A DNA stretch of 64,000 bases from assembly GCF_001014645.1 (NCBI RefSeq), contig NZ_LASZ01000001.1, positions 186,001 to 250,000 of the forward strand, given 5' to 3'. Below the pieces are notes generated by a model that was not told the DNA's origin, did not search any database, and was given only the letters and a program-made list of their open reading frames with translations. How positions within the stretch are numbered: position 1 is the stretch's first letter; each line of letters begins with the position of its first letter. This document shows, one piece after another, positions 8,294-17,594 of this stretch. Source of the DNA: Luteimonas sp. FCS-9. GTDB taxonomy: Bacteria; Pseudomonadota; Gammaproteobacteria; Xanthomonadales; Xanthomonadaceae. Position numbers and translations under genes: made by a program.

Positions 8294-9331
8294 ATGCTGG
8301 AACAGGACGACCTGCTGGCCCCGATCTCCGATCACGCCCCGTGCGGCGAGGATCTCTCGTTTTCCCCCGAGTTCGACGCGATCCAGGAGGCGCGCCGGGC
8401 CGACGACCCCACCCTGGCACAGGGCGAATGGGTCACCGAACTGAAGTACGCCGACTGGTCGCGCGTGCTCGCGACGACCGAGACGCTGCTGCGCGAGCGC
8501 ACCAAGGATCTGCGCCTGGCCGCGTGGTATGCCGAGGCGCGTGCGCAGCTGCACGGGTTCCCGGGCCTGGCGGCCGGCTATCGTCTGGTCGCGGGTCTCT
8601 GCGAGCGATTCTGGGACGCGCTGCACCCCGCTGCCTCCGATGGCGACCAGGAGGATCGGATCGGCAATCTGACCTGGCTGCTGGGCAACTCGCAGCAGTG
8701 GCTGCGCGCGTTGCCGATCATCCAGGCGCCGCAGGGCCGTTTCGGCCTGGCCGACGTCGAGTCGGCCCACGCACGGGCAGGCGAGCAGGACCAGGCGGCG
8801 ACGCTCGAGGCGATCGAAGCCGCGCGGCGCGATACGCCGCACGCGTTCTACATGCGGTTGAGCGAGGAACTGCCGGACTGCGCGGCGGCGTTGCGCGAAC
8901 TGCAGCAGGCCGTGGATGCACGCCTCGGTCTGGACGGCCCGAACTTCAGCCGGCTGCGCGACCAGCTCGACACGCTCGAGCGCACAGTGCGTCGCTTTGC
9001 GCGCGATGCCGGGGTCCTGCTCGACGGCGAGCCCGTGGCGACGTCGCAGGCGGTCCCGGACAACCGGCCCGCGGAGGCGCCGTCCACGCCCGGCGTCCCG
9101 GCAGGACCGATCGCCACGCGCCGGCAGGCGATCGCGCAATTGCGCCAGGTCGCCGAGTTCTTTCGCCGCACCGAACCGCACAGCCCGGTCGCGTACCTGG
9201 CCGACAAGGCGGCGCGCTGGGGCGAGATGCCGCTGCACGTCTGGCTCAAGCGCGTGATCAAGGACGACTCGACGCTGGCGCAGGTCGAGGAACTGCTGGA
9301 CGTCGAGCCGCAGGATGGGCTTTCCGGCTAG
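8294..9331 (+). CDS. tssA: Type VI secretion protein TssA
   Basis: 345 residues with an ImpA N-terminal domain (LLAPISDHAPCGEDLSFSPEFDAIQEARR, then WVTELKYADWSRVLATTETLLRERTKDLRLAAWYAEA). A proline-rich linker (about 245-275) precedes a C-terminal helical block with the family motif RRQAIAQLRQVAEFFRRTEPHSPV.YLADKAARWGEMPLHVWL. TssA caps the growing sheath and contacts the baseplate and membrane complex. A TAGAAT -10-like element lies at about 8259. It is convergent with the OmpA-tagF-tssM block. No other sheath or baseplate gene is nearby. Confidence 0.93.
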   Translation: MLEQDDLLAPISDHAPCGEDLSFSPEFDAIQEARRADDPTLAQGEWVTELKYADWSRVLATTETLLRERTKDLRLAAWYAEARAQLHGFPGLAAGYRLVAGLCERFWDALHPAASDGDQEDRIGNLTWLLGNSQQWLRALPIIQAPQGRFGLADVESAHARAGEQDQAATLEAIEAARRDTPHAFYMRLSEELPDCAAALRELQQAVDARLGLDGPNFSRLRDQLDTLERTVRRFARDAGVLLDGEPVATSQAVPDNRPAEAPSTPGVPAGPIATRRQAIAQLRQVAEFFRRTEPHSPVAYLADKAARWGEMPLHVWLKRVIKDDSTLAQVEELLDVEPQDGLSG

Positions 9332-9479
9332 GCGGCCCGCTGCGGTCGGCGCCTGCGCGCATGTCGCGGGACGCATGCTCGCCCGCCGGGAGATCGACGC
9401 ACCCAACGTGGAGGGCAAGCGCCTGGGCCCGCCGTGCGACGCGCCGCGGCCCGGCGTTCCCGCAACATCGGGGACGACA

Positions 9480-9517
9480 TGGACGCGCCGCTTGCCGACG
9501 AAGGCGGCGTGCTCCTA
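9480..9517 (-). repeat. REP-like hairpin at the end of the OmpA gene
   Basis: On the minus strand GTAGGAGC begins at the stop codon of the OmpA gene and is followed by a CGCCGC / GCGGCG stem. The GTAGGAGC head matches the element at 45834-45855. It may act as transcript end for the T6SS minus-strand block. Confidence 0.4.
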
Positions 9518-10297
9518 CAGCAGGCGGAACTGGATCCTGCGGTTGCGGGCACGACCGTCCTCGGTCGCGTTGTCGGCGATCGGTTCGTCCGGCCCCCGCC
9601 CCAGCACGCTGATGCGCTGCGGATCGATCCCGCGTCGGGCCAGGTGCGCGCGGACGGCCTCGGCGCGGGCATGGCTCAGCGCCAGGTTGCTCTCGCGCTG
9701 GCCGACGTCGTCGGTGTGCCCGACCACCTGCACGCGCGCATCGCCCAGTTCCTGCAGCTTCGCCGCCATCTCGTCGAGGATGCCTGCGCCCAGTGGGGTC
9801 AGCGTCGCGCTTCCGCTGCGGAACTCGATGATGCGATCGCCCAGGGTCTGGTCCAGGACGTCCTGCGCGGAGCCCGCGGTGCGCAGGCCGCTGGTGACGG
9901 TGTAGGAGGTGTTGCTCGCCATGCTCAGTTCGCTGAGCACCTGCTGGCGCTGCGCCTCGTTGGGCACGTCGCCGCTGATCCGCACCGACTGGCCATCGAC
10001 CTCCAGCTTGCCGCCGCGCACGCGCTGCAGGCCGGGGGTCAGCATGTTGCCGACGTAGGTGCCCCAGTTGGGCGGCGCGGGGATCGCCTCCACGCGCACC
10101 TTGTCGACGACGCGTTCGGCGCCGTACAGCGTGCGGAGCTTGTCGAGGATCTGCGCCTTGGTCGCCTGGTCGGGCACGATGCCCTCGACGACGACCGGCG
10201 CATCCCCCGCCACCTGGGCCGAAGCGGCGCCGAATGCGCCCCCCAGCACGAACAGCAGTGCCCAGCCCCATCGCTTGCAGCGCATGCGCGTGCCCAT
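9515..10297 (-). CDS. T6SS-associated OmpA-family protein with BON-like region
   Basis: 260 residues from ATG 10297, which follows GGGAG by 7 nt. ATG 10303 overlaps the tagF stop as ATGA and is an alternative. A signal peptide (WGWALLFVLGGAFGAASA) is followed by two BON-like beta-alpha repeats (VVVEGIVPDQATKAQIL; LEVDGQSVRISGDVPNEAQRQQV). A C-terminal OmpA peptidoglycan-binding domain has GHTDDVGQRESNLALSHARA and the NRRIQF signature. It probably anchors the secretion machine to the cell wall, replacing the peptidoglycan-binding tail seen on some TssL proteins. Last gene of the minus-strand block. Confidence 0.88.
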   Translation of the reverse strand: MGTRMRCKRWGWALLFVLGGAFGAASAQVAGDAPVVVEGIVPDQATKAQILDKLRTLYGAERVVDKVRVEAIPAPPNWGTYVGNMLTPGLQRVRGGKLEVDGQSVRISGDVPNEAQRQQVLSELSMASNTSYTVTSGLRTAGSAQDVLDQTLGDRIIEFRSGSATLTPLGAGILDEMAAKLQELGDARVQVVGHTDDVGQRESNLALSHARAEAVRAHLARRGIDPQRISVLGRGPDEPIADNATEDGRARNRRIQFRLL

Positions 10298-10299
10298 GG

Positions 10300-11283
10300 T
10301 CATGCTCCCAGGAAGGTTTCGCGGAACACGCCGCGCGCGGTCTTCAGCGCGAGGTCGGTGCGGTCGAGGTAGCTCGCCAGCCGGTTGAACGCGTAGTCGG
10401 TGGCCAGTTGTTCCTCGACCCAGTCCGCGTCGCGCAGGTGGATCAGGTACTCGCCGGCGACGCGCGCATCGAGTGCGGCGTGGAGGAGCCGGCTGTCGGC
10501 CCCGTCGAAGCCGATCAGCAGGACCGGCAGCGGCGACTCGCGCACGAGCAGCGTGAGCTCGAAATCGCCGCGCGCCAGGAACGCGGCCACGATATCGAGC
10601 CAGAACGTCGCCACCAGTGGCCGGTAGAGCGGATCGCGCGGCAGCGGAAGCTCCAGTCCACGATCGATCGTGACGTTGCCGCCGGCCAGGATCGGCTGCA
10701 GCAGCAGGCCCAGCGCCGGCAGCGCCTGGCGAAGCGAGAGCCCGCCGTGCCCGGCATCCTCGAGCGAGGCCTGCAGCGAGCCGAGGGTCTGCAGTTCGAG
10801 GAAATCCTCGAACGCCCCGGCATGCGCTCCCGGATCGCTCTCGACCTCCAGGCGCAGCTCCGCCAACGCCTGCAGCGGCCCGGCGGCATCGTCCGCCGAC
10901 ACCGCGTCGCGCGCGCAGCGCACCAGGCCGGTCCAGACGCGTGAGAGCGCCATCGGGCTGCGCCCGAGGAAACCGAGCGGGTCGGACACGTCGAACCTGA
11001 CCGCCGACAGGAACGGGAAGCGACGCTCGGAGACATCGCGACTGGGCAGCAGCAGCCCGCCGACGACCGCGCGGCTGCGCGAGCCCAGGAAGGCGTAGCG
11101 CAACTCGCCCGCGCCGTCGTAGAGCCGCTTCCAGTCCGGATCGTGGGACAACGACTCCAGGCTGCTCGCGGCCCAGCGGTCGAGCAGCGCCATCAACTGC
11201 ACGTTGTCCGCGCTGCGCACGAAATCGCCACGCGAGGGCAGCTTGCCGAAATAACTGGCCCGCACCGCAATGCGCTGGCTCAT
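10300..11283 (-). CDS. tagF: Type VI secretion accessory protein TagF
   Basis: 327 residues from ATG 11283, which overlaps the tssM stop (ATGA). The N-terminus is the TagF signature: YFGKLPSRGDFVRS, then LLDRWAASSLESLSHDPDWKRLYDGAGELRYAFLG and GGLLLPSRD..ERRFPFLSAVRFD. TagF acts as a post-translational repressor of T6SS firing in organisms where it has been studied, interacting with Fha. The FHA gene at 3923-4729 is therefore a possible partner, though it is unlinked. Confidence 0.92.
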   Translation of the reverse strand: MSQRIAVRASYFGKLPSRGDFVRSADNVQLMALLDRWAASSLESLSHDPDWKRLYDGAGELRYAFLGSRSRAVVGGLLLPSRDVSERRFPFLSAVRFDVSDPLGFLGRSPMALSRVWTGLVRCARDAVSADDAAGPLQALAELRLEVESDPGAHAGAFEDFLELQTLGSLQASLEDAGHGGLSLRQALPALGLLLQPILAGGNVTIDRGLELPLPRDPLYRPLVATFWLDIVAAFLARGDFELTLLVRESPLPVLLIGFDGADSRLLHAALDARVAGEYLIHLRDADWVEEQLATDYAFNRLASYLDRTDLALKTARGVFRETFLGA

Positions 11284-14200
11284 GCCCCGCCCTCCGCGTC
11301 CGCATCGCCCTCGTCGACCGGCGGTGCGGCCGCCTGGCCGGCCACCAGGGCCGGCAGCTGCAACCCGCGCTGCCAGTCGTTGCCGCCGCCGCTGGCGCCG
11401 GGCCTGCGGATGATCCGCATCATCATCGAGACGGTGATGCCGTCCCGGGTCCACGTCAGGAGGCTGTTGTCGCCTCGGTTCTCGATCTTCGCCTCGCCCA
11501 TCATCCGCGCGAAGCCGTTGCCGCCGGGCATGTTGAAGACCTCCACGGTCCGCCCGTCGCCGGCGACCGCCAGCAACCGCGCACCGGGAACGCTGCCGGG
11601 GTTGGGCCACTGCAGCGTCGTCCAGGTCGGCGGCGTATTGCGGTAGCGCAGCGTCTGCCCGTCGATCTCGATCGTGTACTCGACCGCCCCGATGGCCGGC
11701 GTGGGCTGGATCGCGAAGATCGTCGCCTCCTGCCCGGCCGCGCCACCGGCCTGTCCGCTCACCCAGTCGCCGTAGCCGCTGATCAGCTCGGGCGACAGCG
11801 CGATGCCGTAGCCGGCCCAGCGGCGGGGCTCGAGCAGGTTGCCGCGCTGCAGGACCAGGTTGCCCAAGGCCTCCTTGTTGAAGGCCGCGACCGCGCCCGT
11901 GGCGCCGAAGATCGCGGCGACGTCAGCCGGCGACGCATCGACGTCGGCGTCGGGACGGAACGGGAACTGTTGTCCGATGCCGTCGCGGAACGGTTCGTAG
12001 ACCTGGGCGGCCCACGCACGATTGATCTCGGCCTCGGTCGGCGGCACCAGCGCGGCGAAGGTCTGCGTCAGCGGATACAGCAGCAGAGGCCGCAGCGCGT
12101 CGCGCTGCGCGTCCTCCAGCCCGGTGAGCATCTGCTCCTCGACCAGCGCCAGCGCGCTCTTGAGCTCCGAGCCCTCGTTGCCCAGGGTGTCCTGCATCAG
12201 CCGACGCGCACCCGGACCGGGGTCGCCCTCGGTCCGGATCGCGTTGAGCCGCGTGCGCAACGCGCCCAGCGTCTCGAAATAGCTGTCGATCAGGGCGCTG
12301 CCGCCGTCGCGCGGCGCGACCAGCCGGGCGATGCCCTCGAACGCCTTGCCGACCGGCCCGGTCGGACGCGGCGTCTCGCGGCCGGTCTCCGGGTCGATCT
12401 CGACGGGGATCGAGGTCGGGTTGCGGCGCATGATCACGCGCTGGAACCAGGCGACGAAGCCGCGCCGCACCTCGCCGTGCAGCGCGTGCTCGGCGCGCGG
12501 GTTGTCCCAGACCGTCTGCTCGTTGATCGCCTCGAGCAACGCGCGCAGCGGCGAGTTGCGCGGGTCGCCGATGCTGTTCATGCGCGCCACGGCCTGGTCG
12601 AAGTTCTCGAACCCGGCGACGCTGACGCCCTGCAGGAACTTCATCCACTCCTGCGCGTATTCCTGCTTGTAGAGCGTCTCCATCTGCCGTGCGACATGCT
12701 CCGGGCTTCCCGACAGGCTCAGGTCGCTCTGCTGCGTGGTATCGAGCACCCAGTCAGTCGTGCTGAGCTGCGTGTTGGAGGCTTCGCGGATCGCATCCTG
12801 GACGTAGTCCTCCCAGGCCTTGCGCGAGAAGGCGCCGGAGATCGCGTAGCTGCCGGCGATCGCTTCCTTGTTGCGCTCGTCGCCGATCAGGCTGTTGACG
12901 GTGACGGTGGGGAAGCGCGCGCCGGCGCGTGCCTTGATCATCGCGAACACCCGCTCGATCGCCGGCTGTCCCTTCATGACCCGGTTGAGCGCGCCACGGG
13001 TGTCGTCCACCAGCGACACGCTGACCTGCAGCTGCGGCCAGCCGGGCGCATCGGCGCGCGAGACGTAGAACGTCATCAGCTTCTCGGCGGCGCGCGCCAT
13101 CTCCTCGCGGCTCATCTGCCCGCGATTGGCATCCAGCCAACCGCGCCAGAAGCGCGTGAGCTGGTCGCTCAGGTGCGCCTGTTCGATCTCGCCGCGCCTG
13201 GCGAGCATCAGGTAGGCCTTGAGCGCGTTGTACGCGTCGTTGCTGTCGGTCGGCTCGGCCTCCTGGTAGAGCACCGGCGAGGCGGCGGCGTCATCGCGAC
13301 GGGCGACCGGCTCGCCGAGCGCATCGGCATGCGCGACCACGTCGTGCAGGTAGGCCTCCAGGCGCGCACCCGTCGGTGCCAGCATCACCTGGCGCATGCC
13401 CTCGAAGTACTCGTGCAGCAGCTTGCGCTCGATGTTGTCGCCCTGGTAGAGGCCCAGGCGCGTGGTCACGTCGTTGCGCTGCCGGTGGCGCGCCAGTTGC
13501 TCGAGTCGGTCCTGGATCAGCAGCAGCGCGTCGATCCGAGACTTGAGGTCGACCCGGCCCTCCTGCAGACGCACGGCCTGGGCGAGATCGCGGTTCGCGT
13601 TCTCCACCAGTTGCCGGTTCCCGGTGTAGGACCAGGTCCACAGGCCGAGCATGACCGCCAGCAGCGCAACCGCGCCGAAGAACACCCCGTAGCGCAGGCG
13701 CGTCCGGTTCGGACTGGAGTACTGCTGCACCAGCCCCTTGTCGGCGAACACCACCTTGCGAAACAGGTCGCGCAGGAAGTGCGCGGCATGGCCGGTCGGG
13801 CTGCGCTCGGTTTCCGTGCCCCCCTGCAGCCGGAACTCGCGCCCGATGCGTTCGGACGCGTAGTGCACGGAGTCGCCCTCCTGCAGGGCGCTGGTGAAAT
13901 AGAAGCCGCGGAACACCGGTTTGAACTGGTAGGGATTCTCCTCGAACAGCGTGGCCACGAACGTGCGCAGCGCGGGCTTGATGCCGACGAATTCGAGCGG
14001 CAGCGTCAGCAGGCCCGGATCGATCCCGCGTCCGCGCAGCATCGCCATCTGCGTGAGGCTGACCTCCTTGAGGCCGTCGGCCAGTTCGTCGAAATGGCGG
14101 TCGAACGCGGCCAGTGCGTCGGCCTGCCCCTCGGGCTCGAACGGCAGCGTCGCCCCCCACACGCCCTCGCGTTCGGCCGGGTCGAGATTGCGGAAGAACT

Positions 14201-15005
14201 CGGCGAACCCGGCAATGAGATCGGCCTTGGTGAACACGACGTAGACCGGCGCGAAGACCTCCAGGCGCTCGGTGATCTCCTGCACGCGCTGGCGCAGGTT
14301 CTTCGCCAGCTCGATCGCGAACTCCGGCTTGCTGCCCGACAGCTCGGCGATGCTCGCGGCGATGATCACGCCGTTGATCGGTGCGCGCGACCGGTGCTTC
14401 TTGAGCAGGTCCAGGAATGTCAGCCATTCGAGCCGGTCCTCGACGCTGACCGCATAGCGGCCCGCGGTGTCGAGCACGATGCCTTCGGTGGTGAAGTACC
14501 AGTCGCAATTGCGCGTGCCGCCGACGCCCTGGATGACGTTGGCGCTGTTGTCCTCGAAGGGAAACTGCAGGCCCGAGTTGAGGATCGCCGAGCTCTTGCC
14601 GGCCGCCGGATTGCCGATGATCACGTACCACGGCAGCTCGTAGAGCGCGGCGTTGCCCTTGAGCATGCCGATGCGCGAAGACTTGATCGACTTGACCGCC
14701 GCGAGCATGCGCTCGCGCAGCAGTTCGGTGTCGGCGCGCACGGCCGGACGCGCGTTCTCCACGGCGCGGTCGGCCTCGCCCTCGACCATCGCGTCCAGCC
14801 CGCGCGCGGCCCGGCGGGCGAGCAGCCGCCGGACCAGCCAGACCGCAGCCCAGACCACCAGTGCAACGAGCGCGAGCGCCAGCAGCCACAGGCCGATGTC
14901 GCGCAACCCGTCGCTGCCGAAGTACAGCGCCAGGCCGGTCGCGAGCGCGCCCAGCACGAGGAGGACACGATAGTCGGACAGTGCGTAACGGAGTCTGCTG
15001 AACAT
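11280..15005 (-). CDS. tssM: Type VI secretion membrane-complex protein TssM (IcmF family)
   Basis: 1241 residues from ATG 15005 (MFSRLRYALSDY). Two N-terminal membrane helices (about 12-30 and 38-62) are followed by a cytosolic P-loop domain with Walker A GNPAAGKSS at about 131-139 and GNTPD-type partner GGTRNCDWYFTTEGIVLDTAG. A third helix lies at about 440 (YGVFFGAVALLAVMLGLW). The long periplasmic part holds the ImcF-related and C-terminal DUF regions. Length is normal. It forms the trans-envelope channel with TssJ and TssL, neither of which is in this window. Confidence 0.95.
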   Translation of the reverse strand: MFSRLRYALSDYRVLLVLGALATGLALYFGSDGLRDIGLWLLALALVALVVWAAVWLVRRLLARRAARGLDAMVEGEADRAVENARPAVRADTELLRERMLAAVKSIKSSRIGMLKGNAALYELPWYVIIGNPAAGKSSAILNSGLQFPFEDNSANVIQGVGGTRNCDWYFTTEGIVLDTAGRYAVSVEDRLEWLTFLDLLKKHRSRAPINGVIIAASIAELSGSKPEFAIELAKNLRQRVQEITERLEVFAPVYVVFTKADLIAGFAEFFRNLDPAEREGVWGATLPFEPEGQADALAAFDRHFDELADGLKEVSLTQMAMLRGRGIDPGLLTLPLEFVGIKPALRTFVATLFEENPYQFKPVFRGFYFTSALQEGDSVHYASERIGREFRLQGGTETERSPTGHAAHFLRDLFRKVVFADKGLVQQYSSPNRTRLRYGVFFGAVALLAVMLGLWTWSYTGNRQLVENANRDLAQAVRLQEGRVDLKSRIDALLLIQDRLEQLARHRQRNDVTTRLGLYQGDNIERKLLHEYFEGMRQVMLAPTGARLEAYLHDVVAHADALGEPVARRDDAAASPVLYQEAEPTDSNDAYNALKAYLMLARRGEIEQAHLSDQLTRFWRGWLDANRGQMSREEMARAAEKLMTFYVSRADAPGWPQLQVSVSLVDDTRGALNRVMKGQPAIERVFAMIKARAGARFPTVTVNSLIGDERNKEAIAGSYAISGAFSRKAWEDYVQDAIREASNTQLSTTDWVLDTTQQSDLSLSGSPEHVARQMETLYKQEYAQEWMKFLQGVSVAGFENFDQAVARMNSIGDPRNSPLRALLEAINEQTVWDNPRAEHALHGEVRRGFVAWFQRVIMRRNPTSIPVEIDPETGRETPRPTGPVGKAFEGIARLVAPRDGGSALIDSYFETLGALRTRLNAIRTEGDPGPGARRLMQDTLGNEGSELKSALALVEEQMLTGLEDAQRDALRPLLLYPLTQTFAALVPPTEAEINRAWAAQVYEPFRDGIGQQFPFRPDADVDASPADVAAIFGATGAVAAFNKEALGNLVLQRGNLLEPRRWAGYGIALSPELISGYGDWVSGQAGGAAGQEATIFAIQPTPAIGAVEYTIEIDGQTLRYRNTPPTWTTLQWPNPGSVPGARLLAVAGDGRTVEVFNMPGGNGFARMMGEAKIENRGDNSLLTWTRDGITVSMMMRIIRRPGASGGGNDWQRGLQLPALVAGQAAAPPVDEGDADAEGGA

Positions 15006-15027
15006 CGGGATCTGAGGTTCCAGGAAG

Positions 15028-16446
15028 TCAGGACGACACCGGCGACGCGGGGTCGTCCGGCACGGAAGCGGCCGCGTGGCCGGGGTCGACGACGAAGGCC
15101 CGATGGCGCTCGCCGGCCACCGAGAGCGCCAGCACCGCCGAGTGGGTCGCGGCGGCGGCCCCCGCGGCGGCGGCCAGCAGCGCCAGCGGCATGGCCGCGC
15201 CCAGTTCGCCCGCGACGGCGCCGAGGCCGCGATGGCGGAGCGCGACGTCGAGCTCCGGGCAGGCCTCGGCCACCGCGGCGACCGCATGCAGCGCGCGCGT
15301 CCGGTGCTGATCCGCATCGCTCACAGCCTGCACGACGGCGTCGGGGTCGATCGCGGCCGCAGCGAGCGCGTGTCGGACCAGGTCCGCGGTCTCGCGCGCC
15401 GCGGCGCGAGCCGGCGCGCCGCGCACGGGCTCGCCCCGGCACGGGCCATGCACCGCCACCGCGCCCGCGGCCTCGCCGAGCGCGCCTGGTGGCGGCAGCA
15501 GCACGCCGGCCGCGCCCTCGCCCGGTACGACGCCCTCCGGTCGCTGGCTGCGCAGCAGCCCCGCGGCCGCGTCGAGCCGTGCGATCGCACGCGCGCCGAT
15601 CAACGAGTCACACGCCAGCAGCAGGCGCCATTCGCTCTGGGGCCGCGCCTCGGCCAGCACGGCCTCCACGAACCGCCAGCCGTCGTCGGGCGTCCGCAGC
15701 GCATGGGTGTCGACGCGCAGCCGCCGACCGTCAACGCCGGTTTCGACCGCGCGCGCATGCAGCCAGTCCGCGGCGGCGGCGCGCGGCGCGTCCGGCCAGG
15801 CGGCCGGCAGCAGCAGCGAGATCCGCAGCGCGTCGCCGGCCTCCCCGGGCAGGCGCCGCTGCAATCCGGCGTTGACGACGTAGTCCGCTTCGGCAGGCGC
15901 CGGCATTGCCGTGGTCGCTGCCAGCAGCAGGGCGTCGGCGACCGGCTCGAGCAGGGCGAGTGCGCGCAGGCCCTCCTCCGGCGGCGCGTGGCCGGCATCC
16001 GCCGCATCGAGTGCGTCGGCGATCGCCCCTGTGTCGAGATCACGCACGAATGCGGCGAACACCGGCAACCCGTCGCGGTCGCGCAATGTGGGATGGAGGC
16101 CCGGCGATGGCACCCCGGGCGCCAGGATGGCCTCCACGTCCGCGCCGGGGGGCAGGTGCAGCGCCGCGGCCGCGATGCGCGCGCACTGGACGGGTGCCGC
16201 CGCGGGCGCGTCGCCGTCCGCCGGCGGCACCTCGGGCGTCGCATCCGGCACGCGGTCTCGGCGCGCCCGGCGCCAGCGCACGCCGGCCCAAAGCGCCAGC
16301 AACGCGACCGAAGGCGCGACCAGCAGCCAGCCGAGCAGCAGGCCGCCGCCGGGCGTCACGTCGCGGACGTGCCAGTAGCCGATCGCGCACAGCCAGACCA
16401 GGGCGAACACGCCCAGGACCACCAGCACGATGCGGATCGCCTTCAT
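15028..16446 (-). CDS. Membrane-anchored thiolase/ketosynthase-fold protein in the T6SS cluster
   Basis: 472 residues. Two N-terminal membrane helices (about 4-27 and 33-58) and an arginine-rich linker precede a soluble domain. Its middle resembles the beta-ketoacyl synthase fold: LLACDSLIG, then LRSQRPEGVVPGEGAAGVLL, close to the FxxGEGAGxLVLE region of FabF/FabB. The end (GLGAVAGELGAAMPLALLAAAAGA) resembles the last ketosynthase helices. I see no GxN/HGTGT-type catalytic triad, so it is probably not an active synthase. It lies 22 bp upstream of tssM in the same direction. Function unknown; the fold call is inference. Confidence 0.7.
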   Translation of the reverse strand: MKAIRIVLVVLGVFALVWLCAIGYWHVRDVTPGGGLLLGWLLVAPSVALLALWAGVRWRRARRDRVPDATPEVPPADGDAPAAAPVQCARIAAAALHLPPGADVEAILAPGVPSPGLHPTLRDRDGLPVFAAFVRDLDTGAIADALDAADAGHAPPEEGLRALALLEPVADALLLAATTAMPAPAEADYVVNAGLQRRLPGEAGDALRISLLLPAAWPDAPRAAAADWLHARAVETGVDGRRLRVDTHALRTPDDGWRFVEAVLAEARPQSEWRLLLACDSLIGARAIARLDAAAGLLRSQRPEGVVPGEGAAGVLLPPPGALGEAAGAVAVHGPCRGEPVRGAPARAAARETADLVRHALAAAAIDPDAVVQAVSDADQHRTRALHAVAAVAEACPELDVALRHRGLGAVAGELGAAMPLALLAAAAGAAAATHSAVLALSVAGERHRAFVVDPGHAAASVPDDPASPVSS

Positions 16447-16473
16447 CGCGGACCGGGCGTCTGTTCCGTCTCC

Positions 16474-16608
16474 TCAGACCGTGGCCGGATCGACGCGCCG
16501 CGCCAGGCGGCACGTGCCGCGGCGGTGCGTGCCCGAGCGCGACGACGCCCCACCGGCGTGGCCCTCATGACCGACGACGTTCCCCTGCACGATCAACGCG
16601 TGTGGCAT
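16474..16608 (-). CDS. Possible 44-residue protein, unassigned
   Basis: An ATG at 16608 follows GGGAAGAG by 8 nt, a convincing ribosome site. The predicted start MPHALIVQGNVVGHEGHAGG faintly recalls PAAR proteins, but the rest (SSRSGTHRRGTCRLARRVDP) does not, and no other frame continues the similarity. It lies between the M15 peptidase and thiolase-fold genes on the same strand, so it could be a short real gene, a broken PAAR relic or a leader. Confidence 0.3.
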   Translation of the reverse strand: MPHALIVQGNVVGHEGHAGGASSRSGTHRRGTCRLARRVDPATV

Positions 16609-16702
16609 CGATGTCTCTTCCCTGATGTGACCGGTCCATGGCATCCGCGCGATCCACACGCAGCGCCCCCGCGGCGAAGATAGCAGGGACGGCCGGTGCT
16701 TT

Positions 16703-17569
16703 TCACCCCTGCCGCGCGAGTCGCTCGCGCCGCGCCTGCCGGCAGGCCGCGGCGTTCTCGACGTGGACGTAGTCCTTCAGGCTGCGCCAGTTGCCGCCCC
16801 AGGTCAGCCCGGCCTGCTCGGCGAGTTCGCCGTAGAGGAAATACGCGCGGCGCGTCCATGCGTCCTCCATGTTCCACTGCAGCTTGCCGTCGCGCATCGG
16901 CGCGGCGTCGATCGCCAGTCCGTACTGGTGGCAGCTCTGCCAGGCACCCGCCCGGGTCGCGCGCCCTTCGCGCATCAGTTCCGCCTGCCGCTCGGGACTG
17001 CGGTAGCCCTCGACCAGGACCAGCCGGATGTCGTGCTCGCGGCGCATGACCTCGAAGATCGCGAGCACGCGTTGCTGCAGGTCCGCGTCGATCTGGTCCC
17101 ACTTGCGGTCCGCGCCGACGATTTCCGGCTTCACGCGCCGCACCTCCTCGGTCGCGAACACCTCGGGTGGCGGTGGCGGGGGCGGCGACAGGCGCTCGCC
17201 GCGCATCAACTCGGCGATCAGCGTCCTCGACTCGGCCAGGTCCTCGCCGTGGAAGCTGTCGAAGGTCACGGTCTGCCGACTCAGCAGGATCACCAGCGAC
17301 GGGACGGCGACCAGCGCCAGCGCCAGCCCGAGCGCCGGCGCGCGTCGCATCCACACGCCCGCCGCGTGCCGCCCGCCCCGTCCGACCGCCAGGACGGAGG
17401 CGCCGGCACGCCGCGCGGTTCGTGCGCGCCCTGCAGACAGCGCATCGCGCCATCGGGCCGCACGCGGCGCCAGGCGGCGCCGCAGCCGGTCGCCGGCGTC
17501 GGGAAAACACAGCAGCCAGACGCCGAGACAGACGATCGCGAAGAAAGCCGCCACCCCGAGCACGATCAT
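16703..17569 (-). CDS. M15-family peptidoglycan peptidase, TagX-like
   Basis: 288 residues. Two membrane helices (about 1-22 and 75-95) and a PPPPPPP linker precede a periplasmic zinc peptidase domain. The M15 residues are present: GYRSPERQAELM, HQYGLAIDAAP (HxxGxAxD) and YVHVE near the end. Acinetobacter TagX, an M15 endopeptidase, opens the cell wall for T6SS assembly. Position in this tssM block suggests the same job. It is the first gene of the minus-strand T6SS block. Substrate specificity cannot be read from sequence. Confidence 0.85.
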   Translation of the reverse strand: MIVLGVAAFFAIVCLGVWLLCFPDAGDRLRRRLAPRAARWRDALSAGRARTARRAGASVLAVGRGGRHAAGVWMRRAPALGLALALVAVPSLVILLSRQTVTFDSFHGEDLAESRTLIAELMRGERLSPPPPPPPEVFATEEVRRVKPEIVGADRKWDQIDADLQQRVLAIFEVMRREHDIRLVLVEGYRSPERQAELMREGRATRAGAWQSCHQYGLAIDAAPMRDGKLQWNMEDAWTRRAYFLYGELAEQAGLTWGGNWRSLKDYVHVENAAACRQARRERLARQG

Positions 17570-17594
17570 CGCGCAAGGCCTTCCGGGGCGGCCA

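Noticed and set aside
9332-9514. Extra T6SS gene between tssA and the OmpA gene
   Set aside because: Only 183 bp, no start with a ribosome site and no recognisable frame.
11970-15875. 1301-codon open frame antisense to tssM
   Set aside because: Shadow of tssM; no domain and skewed composition.
16474-16608. Firm call of a PAAR spike protein
   Set aside because: Only the first residues resemble PAAR; the PAAR core is absent in all frames. Kept only as an unassigned small ORF.
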